Source: Gossypium raimondii
Taxonomy: Eukaryota > Streptophyta > Magnoliopsida > Malvales > Malvaceae
Assembly (NCBI RefSeq): GCF_025698545.1
Contig: NC_068569.1
Location: 21,762,001 to 21,826,000 of the forward strand
Direction: 5' to 3'
Length of the DNA stretch: 64,000 nt
Shown: piece by piece, positions 1 through 11,430 of the stretch
Numbering within the stretch: position 1 is the stretch's first letter
How the letters are laid out: every line of letters begins with the position of its first letter
The notes under the pieces: model-generated
What the model was told of the DNA's origin: nothing
The model's database searches: none
The model's input: only the letters and a program-made list of their open reading frames with translations
Translations under genes and position numbers: made by a program

Positions 1-566
1 ACGAGGGAATATTTCCCTTTTTGGTCCTCTTTATTTCACGCGCATTATGTTTTGGTCCTTTTTGTGTTTTCCATTTTTGAATTCGGCCCCTAAACTCCGT
101 TTCTTTAAAATTTAATCCTTAATATGTCATTTTAGGTTTTTTTTAGTATTTTAATATTATTAATACTGTCATATTGCATCATTATTATTGTATTATTATT
201 TATTATTATTATAGTAGTTATTATTATTATTACTATTCTTATTGCTATTAATGATATTATTATTATTATTTATATATATTAATTTACTTAACTCTTTATA
301 TACATTATTTTATTCCATTATGTACTAGTATTTTAAAATTTTTTATATTATTGTCATATATTATTATTTAATCTTATAATGTATAATTTTATATTTTCAT
401 AATTAATCCCATGTTTTTAGTGGTTTTATTTCATGATATATTCTAGAAAATTGGTTTATATATGCTTCTATGTTTCAAAGTTTTATAATGTTTTTTACAC
501 AATGCCATTATATATATATATACATAATTTATATCAAACTATTTTCATACTTGTAAGCTTACATAG

Positions 567-611
<45 letters not shown>

Positions 612-1000
612 ATCGAGTTCCCACTCCAAATGTATTATGTTCTTTTTAAAAAAAAAGTAATATATGTACATTATGTAGTGAATCTTAATTTTCTTCTTAT
701 AACATTTATTAAAAATGTATTTAGATACTATTATTTCATGAAGTGTTTATTTTTACTTTATTTCTGATTTATTGCAAACTTACATATATGCATACATTGT
801 TGTTTCAACATATAATTTATTAATTAGGTTTCTCCTCTTGCTTTTTAGTGGATCTTTAAAATTAATTAATAATTTATTTAATTTTTGAATGTGGTATGAC
901 GTGAGATGATTGCTATTATTCATATTGTATTGCTTGTTTATATTTATAGATTATTTGTCACTCATTAGTGTATGTTTTATTTGCGATCGCTCCATGTTGT
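1..1000. other. AT-rich intergenic DNA with microsatellites
   Basis: No gene is visible. The stretch is very AT-rich, with TTA/TTAT-type simple repeats around 180-275 and a long (TA)n tract at about 570-605. The first 120 bases carry phrases such as 'ttggtcc' and 'aaatttaatcc' that recur in decayed plant MITE and LTR DNA, but no element boundary could be set. Confidence 0.6.
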
Positions 1001-1019
1001 ATATTATCATTTATCGCAT

Positions 1020-1800
1020 TTTATTCGCTTAAAAGGCTATGTTCGATATCATTCAAGCATCAAAGTCATTTTATCCAAAAGTTTTCAAAAAACGCCATAC
1101 TCGGTACTTGTGATCTTCGAGGGGATTGAGCCCTAACGTATTAGGTTTCAATTTTCCTCGTCGAATCCAAATAATCAAGAATATTCTTTAATCAGAATGC
1201 AAAAATAAAAGCTCATCCTTGGGAATTCTATACGTTGTGTCCTAACGTATTGGATATGACATATTGTTTTCTCGAGATGAGGATTTTTCTAAAATAATAA
1301 AGGCAATATTAAATGTTTGGAATTTTGAGAAATTGTGCCCTAACATATTGGGCTTCGATTTTTCATCTGACTTAAACAATTGAATATTTTTTTAAACTTC
1401 ACTACATGAGTTTTAAAAATCAAAAGACGAGCTCATTTTCGAGGATGCGAAGCTCATTGGATGTGATGTTTGATCTCCCGAAACAAGAGGGTCTTAGCAT
1501 GCATTTTGATTTAGATTTATATACGTTTTTTAAAGGATCCTATTTTAAATCTTTTCGAGTTTTCGATATTCGACATTAAGACATTAATCAATCAATTCGA
1601 TACCAATTTTGAGCGTCACGAGGATGCTAACTCTTTCTCGTGCGTAACTGACTCCCGAACCCGCTTTTCTCTGAAACTCGTAGACCAAAATCTTTTTAAG
1701 GTGATCCGATCACACTGCAATAAAAGATCAGTGGCGACTCCCATACTCGTTTTTATTTTCAAAATCCAAGTCAATTTCGTTTTACAAAAAAATGGTTTCG
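1020..1800 (+). mobile_element. Decayed LTR-retrotransposon piece (probably Ty3/gypsy LTR or leader)
   Basis: A phrase close to 'ccctaacgtattgg' occurs three times (about 1131, 1240 and 1334), each followed by a TTTC-rich stretch, as in the LTR of large plant gypsy elements. Near 1728-1745 there is 'agtggcgactcc', a phrase I associate with the leader or primer region of TAT/Ogre-type gypsy elements. No coding sequence, LTR pair or target duplication is visible. The assignment rests on remembered phrase similarity and is tentative. Confidence 0.35.
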
Positions 1801-3043
1801 ACAAATTGAGTATTTTTTTATTTAAACAAAAGTAACAACTGAACTTGAATTTTAAAATCTGAAAAAATATAAGGACTAAATTTCTTTAAATAAAAATACA
1901 GAAACTAAATTATAAATCTAGGAAAAGTAAAATGATGACATTTTTTAACCTGGCTTTCATTTATATATAAGGAATTTCACCTTTATTACAAAACATATGT
2001 TCCTATATTTCACAAATTCAGTTTCCTTTTTATTTTTCTAGATATATACAACCTCAAATCACAGTTTCAGTTGACCGTAAATGGGCCAATTATAAATCAG
2101 TCTTTCTGTGCTTTTACGTCTTTTTAAGGACCGTCGCTTTTTAAATTTACGCTTCCAGTCCCTCATGTTTTTCAAAATTAGGTTCTTCCGTATTTCACTT
2201 TTCAACCCATTTATTTGAAAGCAGAAAATGCATTAATGTATGTAATTGTAGTTCCAACGTTAATTTATCAATTAAGAAAAGGAAAAGGTTGCATTGTGTT
2301 GATTTTGGTTGAAATTGGTAAAGAAATTAAGATTTCTTAAGGTTGCAAGTAAATCCGTTGATTCCTGTACAATTGTATTATAAATATATTTACACTTCCA
2401 GTCCCTTATTTCTTTTCTTTTGCATGCTTCTATCTACCATGCTCACTATTATTCATTTCTCCATAATTCTTAAACAATTTACACCTAAAAAGTAAGGATA
2501 CTATTTTTCAAACGGGCAACACATTTAATTTTTAAAATAAACTTCAATTTATCCTAGTATTATTTATTTAAATATTTATATGAATTATAGTACATATTTT
2601 GATCACATACATCACACGAATATGCACGCTAGTACATTTTAAGAAAGTTTTTGTCGCTCTACAAATTTCACTAGTAATTGACTTACAATAATGCGATATA
2701 TATGTTTTGAAGAATAATGTGATAGTTAAAACTAGTTAATTGTGAATTACTAATAAAAGTTTGGTGCTTAATAGGTTTAAATAAAATATTATAGGTCCAA
2801 TTTTGTGAATAAAACCGATAATCTATCATGATTTCAATAATCAATTCATATATAATTTAGACGTTCTAAAATAAAATTAAGAATATATAACTTTTCACAA
2901 CAGTGATTTAAATATGAAAAGATAGTCACAACTTAAATTCTTAATAAATATTTATTCTAAAATTATGAAATTAAAATTTTATTACTGTTACGTGCTATTC
3001 AGTTGCACGTGTCAATCCACTTTATTCAATGCTTGTATTAGGT
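1801..3043. other. Intergenic DNA downstream of laccase gene 1
   Basis: AT-rich sequence without a supportable gene. It includes the 3' untranslated and downstream region of the minus-strand laccase ending at 3044. Two stretches share the phrase 'cttccagtccct' (about 2152 and 2394), probably relics of the same repeat. Confidence 0.5.
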
Positions 3044-5414
3044 CTAGGTTCCAGGACAACGAGGCATGGTAGATGGCGGTGGGCGCATGCTGGTTTCGGT
3101 GGTGGTTCCATTCCTCACAATCAAAACAGTGCTCATTCCCCAGCTACTATGCCTTTCGAAATGGCAATGCATATACCACACCCCTGAAAACGTTATATTA
3201 TATATAAATATCAATTACTTCGGTAGTTAGAAAGATGGACGACAATGAGCTCTGTTTTTTCTAATTGAAAAACTTACCGGGGTTGTTTGCAAAAAACCTG
3301 AGGGCAACCCATCCTGCAGCAGGACTGTGGACAGTGTTAATAAATGGCGGATCAACCAGGTTATATGTGCTTGGGTCCGTCTCATTGTTGAAATTTCCGG
3401 TGCCAATTCCCACCCAATAGAAGCTGAAACCGTGCAAATGAATTGGGTGACTTCCACCAGCCCCCAACCGGGTCGTTTGCAGCACCATCTCCACTGCATC
3501 CCCATAATTTACCATAATAGCCCTCGTCCCTTCCCCAGCTTCAGTATTGAAATCAGTCAAGTTCCCAGTGAAATCATAAAATATTGGTGGATTAAACGGA
3601 AAATCTTGGGTGAAAACGCCAGTGATGTTCCTGCAATGTTACCAAAACTTTAAGAATTAGCTACAGTAATCAAATTATTTTTTCTTTTCTTTTCTAGCGG
3701 TACTAGGATTGCTATATATATACACACACACACACCCGTAGTATGCTTGGAGAATGTCAATACGTGGGGAAACAAAGCTGACATTGTTCAGACTTGCAGC
3801 GAATCTGCTATCTGAAACACATTCTGATGTGTTGCATGGCAAGGTGTTTGAGGCGATTGTAATGTACACTCGTCTGTTGATATCTGTATCCGCCGGTACA
3901 TTTATGGTCGGGTTTTGGGAGACATTGGTGTACCGAATTTGGCTGATGAAGTTAAGCGTAGCATCTGTATCGTTCATTGCGGGCAGCGATATCAAGGAAG
4001 CATTCAGTCCACCCTCGCTGTTTCTATATTGAAAAATGCCAGTAGTGATGTTGTCAACAGGTGCAGCAGAGGAATCAGAGAAAGGCCTAATAGCCATGTA
4101 ATATTGGCCGACGTTTTGATCGGCAATGACCAAAACATCCATGGTTTGGCCAGGGCTTATCATTATATAGTCGGTGGTGAACATTCGAACGTAGGAGGCA
4201 TCTTGTGCGACGACAATGAGGGTGTGGTTTGTGATGGTGAAGAATAGCTCTTCGTTCATTGCAGCATTGATTATGCGGAGAAGGTATATATTCTCAGAAT
4301 CAACTTCCATGAGGAATTTTGTATCCGCAACACCCAATTATAGACTCTTAGTGTAAGTAAGGGATTCCTAGGGATAGAAACTCGATTCCGGTTTCTGTAA
4401 TGTTGAGAACGTACCATTGGGGCATCCATATGTGTCTCCTAAATGTCCATTGATAGCGTAAGCATCTGCTTCGCGAGGACCAACACCAGCTGCGAGTGCA
4501 TCATCGATAATTTGCTTGTAATCCCCATTGTACCACGATTCTGTATATACAGACAAGAATCAAACTAAGATTCATATCATTATACACAAGTAACACAACC
4601 GAAAAATCAAAAGACATACTTACGAAGTATGATTGTTTGATCGGCGTCTGGAGTGGGGAAAGGATAAGTTTCGTTCTCAGCTGGTAAAATGATGAAAGCT
4701 CCATGGACAGAACCGCGAGTCCAGTCACTGTGTGCATTCCACCACAGGGTTCCTATTTCATCCGATAATATGATTTCATGGGTGAAGTTGGTCCCTGGTT
4801 GAATCGGGCACTGCGTTATGAACTCAGGACCGTCGGACCATGGATTCCTTGGTTGTTTCACGCCGTGCCTGCAACATGTTTAATTTATCTTAATCACTAA
4901 TGAATTCAATTCTTAGGGAAATTATCATTGGAAGAATGAAAGAAAGGTTATAGTTACCAGTGAATGGTGAAGCCATAGTTTCCTTGATTGTAGACATTAA
5001 CGAAGACTGTGTCACCTTTGTGAACCCGAATCTCAGGCCCCGGGTAACTGTCGTTTACGACCAGCAATGTCGTTGTGTTGCACTGTTTCGTAAAGTTTGA
5101 CTCTCGCACCTGCAATAAAAAAATTATGGTTTCACTTATTATATATTAATCAACAAAAACTATATAAGAAAAAGGTAATCATTTCGCTGTCCAAGCAACC
5201 GTGATGATTTTGTTGTCTTCACTCTCATACGCTTAGCCATCATGTTTTTAGGAGTCATATTTTAATAAGAAGTCTAAGATTAATAGACGAAATCACTGTG
5301 ACATGTAAGAATATATAAGAAAAGGGAACTCACAAAGAACTCATAGTGATGTACATCAGCACTGCAAAGCAGCAAAGTGCTTAGAAATAGAACCCCTACA
5401 AACCATGAGGCCAT
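3044..5414 (-). CDS. Laccase (multicopper oxidase, LAC14/15-like), seven exons, possibly defective
   Basis: Predicted secreted laccase, which oxidises phenolics such as monolignols or flavonoids in the cell wall using four copper ions. Exons on the minus strand: 5414-5334, 5109-4958, 4868-4624, 4540-4415, 4324-3736, 3630-3278, 3183-3044. They sum to 1686 bp (561 aa plus stop), normal for the family. The first 24 or so residues form a hydrophobic signal peptide ending near CSADVHHYEF. Copper motifs seen: HWHG across exons 2/3, HPIHLHG in exon 6, and HCHFERH with a Trp/Met-containing tail in exon 7. The second motif, normally WWHAH, reads WWNAH (codon 4736-4738), so one type-3 copper ligand is missing. 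All junctions are GT-AG except the acceptor of exon 5, where the two intron bases at 4325-4326 read GG instead of AG. The reading frame is otherwise open. It is either a recent pseudogene or a variant using another acceptor. LAC14/15 placement is by motif style only. Confidence 0.85.
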
Positions 5415-5510
5415 ATCTCGCTGTAAACCCTTTTTTTTTTCTCTCTCTCTCTCTCTACCGTGTTCTTAGTTCTCCCCTGAATTTTATCATCTTTGGGCCA
5501 TAAAATTCAA

Positions 5511-5523
5511 CCATTTATAGGAA
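5511..5523 (-). promoter_or_regulatory. Probable TATA box of laccase gene 1
   Basis: The minus strand reads TTCCTATAAATGG about 100 bases upstream of the ATG at 5414. A CT-rich tract lies between them (5429-5456), as is common in plant 5' leaders. Position and sequence fit a core promoter; transcription start was not determined. Confidence 0.5.
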
Positions 5524-6539
5524 AGGAAGCTCCTGCTCCTTTGGTTTCTTTCTTTGCAACTACAATTTGTACACATTGGCATTGGGAAAAAACAAACGTT
5601 CCAGAATATATATTAAAAAAATGGAAAATGGAAATTATGTATTACGTGTATACATTGACTCGAGGAAAATAAAATACCCTTGGGGGTTACCAATAACATC
5701 AAGCCACCTGTCCACTACATTTTTTAAAACGGTTTTTCCATTTATTTCAATTTTTTATATCTTATGTTAAACATTATTTTATATTTTAATTTTGCTTTTA
5801 CAGAAATCCACTGCCATGTAATTCAAAATTCATATTTAATCCGATTATTTTATTAATTTTATTTTAAAATTTGTATTTAAATTAAGATATGGGTGTTTGC
5901 TAACTTGCTAATAGTTTTGGTATTTATTTTTGAACCACTTAGGAAAAAATTTAAACATATTTTTATTATTTAATTATAAATGATATTTTTTAATACTAAT
6001 ATATCATGTTATGTGTTGCATGAAATTTTATGTGTTTATTTTAATTTATTAAATAATATATTTTATAATATCAAAAATAATTTTTATTTAAATGAGGATT
6101 TGTTTTAATTTTTAAAATAATTTACAAAATAAAATACCATTTTAAAAGTAATAAAATAAAAAATGAAAACAACTTATAGTAAAATAGTAAGTAATTAAAT
6201 AAAATAATTTAAATCAAGCATAAAATCAGTATTGAACTAAAAATTAATTAAACATTGAATTAATAGATACATCTATTAAAATAATAAATATATTTGAAAC
6301 TATATAAGAAAGTACATGATAATAATAAATTGAAAAATAAAAGAAAATAGTCACGCATCACTTATATTAAAAGTTCATGACAAATATCAACCCATTTAAT
6401 AATGATTATAATATAATTTTTAAAATTTGAATTAATATTTAAAATTTGAATTTCCTTTCAAATCAAACAAATACAGGATAGATAAAAAAAACACTTTTAC
6501 TATCAACTTTCAATGGTGGTACAAAAAGATGCATTTCTT
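5524..6539. other. AT-rich spacer upstream of laccase gene 1
   Basis: No gene or element boundary is recognisable. The sequence is mostly A and T runs. It holds whatever upstream promoter elements laccase gene 1 has; none stands out. Confidence 0.5.
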
Positions 6540-7520
6540 ATTATCAAAGTTGATGATTGCTTATGTTTTGAATACTCCTAGATCGGAAGAGAACGAAAAC
6601 GAATCTGTTGTTGCAACCCATAAAAGGTAAAAATGGACAATGTTGATTACATGTGCATAGACCACATATTGAATGATTTATCTTATGGTTTGTTGAAAAC
6701 CTCCTAGAACAAGACCACAATCTAGGAGTTATGGGACAAATCTGAGCAATATACATGATCGAAGATGCTACAAGTAAGAAATTTCTTACTAGTCATTTCA
6801 ATAATTATCACATGATTGATGGTCGTTCTGTTATGAAATAATTTCGTGAAATTGAAAAAATATTGAATTCATTTATGCAATATAACATGACAATATATGA
6901 AGTGGTTGTATCCTCCATTGTAGATAAACTTTCTCCATCTTGGAAAGACTTTAAAAGAAGTCTAAAACATAAGAAAGATGATATATTTCTTGAGGCTTTA
7001 ACAAATCATCTTCAAATTGAAGAAAAATATAGAAAGCAAGAGCAAAACTCAGAACCCAGATTCTGAAAATATCAAAGTACACGTTATCGAGGAATGACAG
7101 ATTATTAAACCATCAAAGAGAAAGTTCAAACAAACTGTTAGAGGGCCTAATTTCAAGAAGCAATAAAGAAGATCGTGTTGCCATTATGGTAAGCTGAGAC
7201 ATTTCAAGAATGAATGTCAATTTTTAAAGAAGAATATTTCTTCTAATGTTAACAATACAGAGAAGTTTGTTTCCATGATTTTTGAAATTGATATAATATA
7301 AGATGATAATGCATGGTGGATTGATATTGGAGCAATCAAACACATGTCCAAGGAAAAAGGTTTGATCTCAAAGTTCACATAATATGAATATGACAATGAC
7401 TTGTACATGAGAAATTTTCCAACCACAACAATCAAAGGCAAATGATCGATTGAACTACGATTCACTTTTGAAAATGTTTTAACCTTTAATAATGTATATT
7501 ATGTGTCACATGCAAATTTT
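6540..7520 (+). mobile_element. Ty1/copia retrotransposon remnant (gag to protease)
   Basis: The plus strand encodes, in broken frames, the order expected for copia gag-pol. First come UBN2-type gag pieces, including an open segment at 6863-7066 with SSIVDKLSPSWKDFK and LEALTNHLQIEEKYR. Next is a zinc knuckle at about 7176-7217 reading CCHYGKLRHFKNEC, in which the second Cys position is Tyr. Then comes the protease-start signature WWIDIGAIKHMS at about 7314-7350, normally WWIDSGATKHMS, so the Ser next to the catalytic Asp is changed. Stops interrupt it and no integrase or RT follows. It is a dead fragment. No LTRs were found for it. Confidence 0.7.
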
Positions 7521-7863
7521 TAAAATATATTTTTATTAAATTATTTTTGAGCGTAAGTGAAAAAAATGTCTAGTTGAGTGAGCCAACCTTATGAATCATG
7601 ATTTTATTAATATATAGTTTTGAGATTTATCCTAATACATTTAATGCGAACTATTAGAAATTATTAATATGTTGGTTAAATGTTGACAAAAGAATTATTA
7701 AAGTTTGAAACTTCAAACTATATTTAGCTATTTATCATTCAACCTAGCATGTAATGGTATTCCACTAGTAATTATTATCTTCTGCTTAGTTTTAGAGGTG
7801 GAGTTGACATGGTATATGAATTTCCTTAGTAGTTTGAGCTAAGAAATCATTAAACAATGCGTG
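7521..7863. other. Intergenic DNA between copia remnant and solo LTR
   Basis: Nothing with coding potential is visible. It may be further decayed copia sequence, but no motif supports that. Confidence 0.4.
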
Positions 7864-7868
7864 AATCA

Positions 7869-8340
7869 TGTTAGAATTTTAAATAATATCTAATATAAAA
7901 TTAGAACTGTAAATTAAGATCTGTTATGTCAAATCATTAAGAATAAATCAATAACAGAATTAGATGCAGAAGCGTACTTGAATCCATCAATTCTTTGAAA
8001 TTTTCTGGATCATAGGGTTTTGATCTTCCAAATAGCACACAAGAAATTTAGAGAATATTTGCTCTCTCTTTCCTAAGGATGGGATATTAAAAACGATATC
8101 TTGTGTATAATTTAAGGACCATAACCCTATTATATAACTTTGACACATTAGCCCTAATTCCTAATTAGCCCATCATTAATTAGAAATTGATTAGAACTGA
8201 ATCCATACTTTATTTAATAATTAAAGCCCAATAAACCTTAACTAAATTAGATCACTTTTAATTTGGGCTAACCTATCATGATAATAAATAATAACATGTA
8301 ATTACCCTTATTATATATGTGATGTCCATATTTTCTAACA
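7869..8340 (-). mobile_element. Solo LTR (472 bp) with 5-bp target duplication
   Basis: The unit begins TGTTAGAATTTT and ends ATTTTCTAACA, giving TG...CA termini with a 7-bp inverted repeat TGTTAGA/TCTAACA. It is bounded by the direct repeat aatca at 7864-7868 and 8341-8345, a perfect 5-bp target-site duplication. Read on the minus strand it has a TATA-like 'ttatataatag' followed by a U5-like region, so minus is the likely transcription direction. No internal retroelement sequence adjoins it. Size and termini suggest Ty1/copia. The nearby copia remnant at 6540-7520 is in the other orientation and need not be related. Confidence 0.8.
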
Positions 8341-8345
8341 AATCA

Positions 8346-10088
8346 AATGTGAGTAATGTTTTCTCCTTATACATGAGAAAACGTAAAATGACCAAATGCA
8401 ACTAATGTACAAAATTTCACCAAATAAAGCAAAATGCACGAGGTAACTATAGCAAAGAATCATAAAACTGTAACACACGAATAACATGTTTTAGAAAAGC
8501 AATACTATCAGATTAATTAATGCTTATCGTAAATGAAAATACCAAGGATTTTTATACACGTCAATAAGATTAACTAACGCGGTAATCACTATTGTAAATC
8601 GTTTTAATTGCATCTTTACAACACTACTGATCTAACTACTCTAACAATGATCCCATCTATTTCAAAGTCAAAATTAAGTTGGAGATTATCCAGCTGCCAT
8701 CTAGGCATCTACGACTTTGTTTGCAACTCTGAATAAATTATTTACGGGAAAAGACATGAAAAATAATTAAAACATTGCATGCATGCATGCAGTTTAGTCT
8801 GTATAGAAAATGATCCACGTTCGAAATATTTTAACTTCATTTAAGTTACGTGTATGATGGTCTTAAAGACTATAGGAATGAGACAATTTCCAGAAAATAG
8901 GGCCATGTAGGAGAAGACGTAATGGCTCACAATTTTTGACTCTACATTTTGCTCATAACTATCCACACTCACTGTATCTTTATCTCTTGTATTATACACC
9001 AAGTTTTATCTCGGTATTGACTTTCGCATGTTCCAATTTTTTTTCCATAGGCAATGTTCATTCAATTGGGGTGCAAATGATTTACCTAAGGCCAAGGGGT
9101 CATGACTCTAAACTAAATGTATATGAATTTCTTTTAACTTGTAAATAAATTTATTTTGTTATAATTTTTTAAAAATTATTAAAATATATTTTTATAATTA
9201 AATTTGCATTAAGCTGTGTCAAATTTTAAAACATATATATAATGGTGGTTTTAATCAAGTTAAGGTTTTTCTTTTTTCAGACAATTCAGTGTCCAATAGT
9301 TATATATAAGACTTTACTTAATGCATCCTTTCGTCACTAAGTCACTAAAGTATATATACTGTTTTCCTAATTTTTTTCCTATTTTAATCCTTTGGAAGTT
9401 AAAATTAATAATTAAGATATTCAACCAATTATGTATCATATTATGACATCATAGTGACATCATCTCCAGAAAATCTTTAAAAGATCTTTTAAAAATGAAA
9501 ATTATTAAAATTACAAAAAAATTGATAAAAGTATACAAGTTTTTACTAAAAATTACTATTTTTTAAACTAAATTATAATTTTAATATTTTTACTAGAGCT
9601 TGAATATAAGATCATTATCTTTTGAAAGGACAGACACGTAAGAAAATTGTTTTATAATTCAATCAATCAAAATGATTTTTAAGTGATAAATTTAGATGAA
9701 TTTTTACAATTTATTAAAATAATGAAAATAATATTATTTCAATTCAAATAATAATGCAAGTATTCAAATATGCCATCCTTCTCCCCATGTCCACCATTAT
9801 TATCGAGTGTTTAATACAAAATAAAGACAGCATTGACACAATGATGGAAGGAAGAAGTTTACGCTAGAAACATCGGGAAAGTCTAAAAGTTAATGTAATT
9901 TAAAATAATAAAATTTTGATGTAAAAGTGTTAATTTTTATTAAAATAATTTTAAAATACAATTTTTATAAAAAAATTGATTGTATTTTTAATTAAATACA
10001 ACTTTTATATCAAATTTTAATATTTTAAATGTGATTAGCCAATCTTTATTCTAAGATGCAATAAATTTTCCCCCTTTTTTTTAGTTTT
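8346..10088. other. AT-rich intergenic DNA
   Basis: No gene is supportable. At 8777-8792 there is an alternating TGCA run (tgcatgcatgcatgca) that contains the RY motif CATGCATG, known from seed promoters, but no gene nearby would use it. The rest is A/T runs. Confidence 0.5.
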
Positions 10089-10179
10089 AAAACTTTTTAC
10101 AATTTCTATAAAAAAACCCTAGAAGCCAAGAGTTCTATCCCTAATATCCTAGCAAGAACAGTGGCTGCTGCGGCTTGGG

Positions 10180-11430
10180 ATGATGGAAAGTGGTGGCAAC
10201 GACGGGTTTGGGGGCGATGAGATCTCCCTGCTGGCAGAGGAATTAATTCAATTATCGGTTAAAACTTCGACGGTGGAACCAAGTGAGAAACCAACTCTAA
10301 TCTGTACTATTTGGACAGAGAAATCTTACAATCCAGATAGCTTCAAAGCGCAGATGAGAAGTATTTGAAAAATAAAAAAAAGTTTGAAATTCAATTGGTA
10401 GGGCAAAACCTGTTTATGATTGTCTTTGATTTAGAGGAAGATTTAGAAACTATTATGGAAGGACAGCCATGGTTGTTTAGGAAAAGTTTAGTCATCTTTG
10501 ATCGACTGACTAAACCAATGGAAAGAAATCAGATCAGATTAGTTTCATCCCCGTTTTGGATCAAGATTGGGCCATGTTTACCAGAATTTGATAAAAAAGA
10601 TCTCTTGCATGCCATAGGGGTTACTTTCGGAGGTGTTCTCAGATCTGAAGTTAATGGTGAGTTTTGTCGCCTTAGAGTTAATTTAAAAATACAGAAACCC
10701 TTGCGTAGGGGTATATTTGTTTTACGAAGCAATGGAAGTAGATACTGGATCCCTTTCAAATACGAGAGATTACCAAAATTCTGCTTTACCAAAATTCTGC
10801 TTTGGTTGTGGCATAATGGGGCATGATCTTTAAGAATGCACAGTAGTGGAACCTGCAGAAAAAGACAGAATTAGAGAAGACCCACATTTTTCTTTAGCAC
10901 TTAAAGTAGAATTAAATTTAATTGGAAAGGAGTGTATGAAATTTAATGCTATAGGGAAAAAATTACAATCACAGAGCTCGTACACAGGAGGAGTCACAGC
11001 GAATCAGAAAACGTGCTTGTTTGATGGCAAAAATAGTGGTCAGATTCCAGTACTGCAAAAAGAGGTGTGGGCGACAATAACAAGAACAGAGATAAGGAAG
11101 CAGCTGGAAGGAGAACAAGATAGGAATATTTCAGAAAAAGACAAAACCGACGAAGAATTATTACAGCCAATCAAGAAATCCAGCTGGAGGAGAGTTAAAC
11201 CGTTAGAACCGATGGAATGTCATGAAGTTGAGAGTAAATTGCAGAAGAGGAAATTGGCAGATGTTGATTATGATGATTACATCACAGAAGAATCACGAGA
11301 TAAGGCAACAAAGAGGAAGATATGTGAAGGAAAGGAGTTGTTACATGAGGTGGAAACAAATATGTCTGTTGTCAACCTCACCCAGAATAGATCGGCGGCT
11401 GCCAAAAGGCAAGCCGACCGGACGCAATGA
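10180..11430 (+). pseudogene. LINE ORF1: DUF4283-like domain plus CCHC zinc knuckle, broken
   Basis: Encodes the nucleic-acid-binding ORF1 protein of a plant L1 LINE. The first 62 codons (10180-10368) run into a stop; the protein continues in another frame from 10365 with a DUF4283-like region containing EGQPWLFRKSLVIFDRL and PFWIKIGPCLPEFDKKDL. An exact 16-bp tandem duplication (10772-10787 and 10788-10803) shifts the frame again just before the zinc knuckle CFGCGIMGHDL-stop-EC. That knuckle has a TAA at 10831-10833 between its His and its last Cys. A Lys/Glu-rich tail (10846-11430) follows. Its TGA overlaps the ATG of ORF2 as ATGA at 11427-11430, an arrangement suited to coupled reinitiation. 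Confidence 0.8.
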
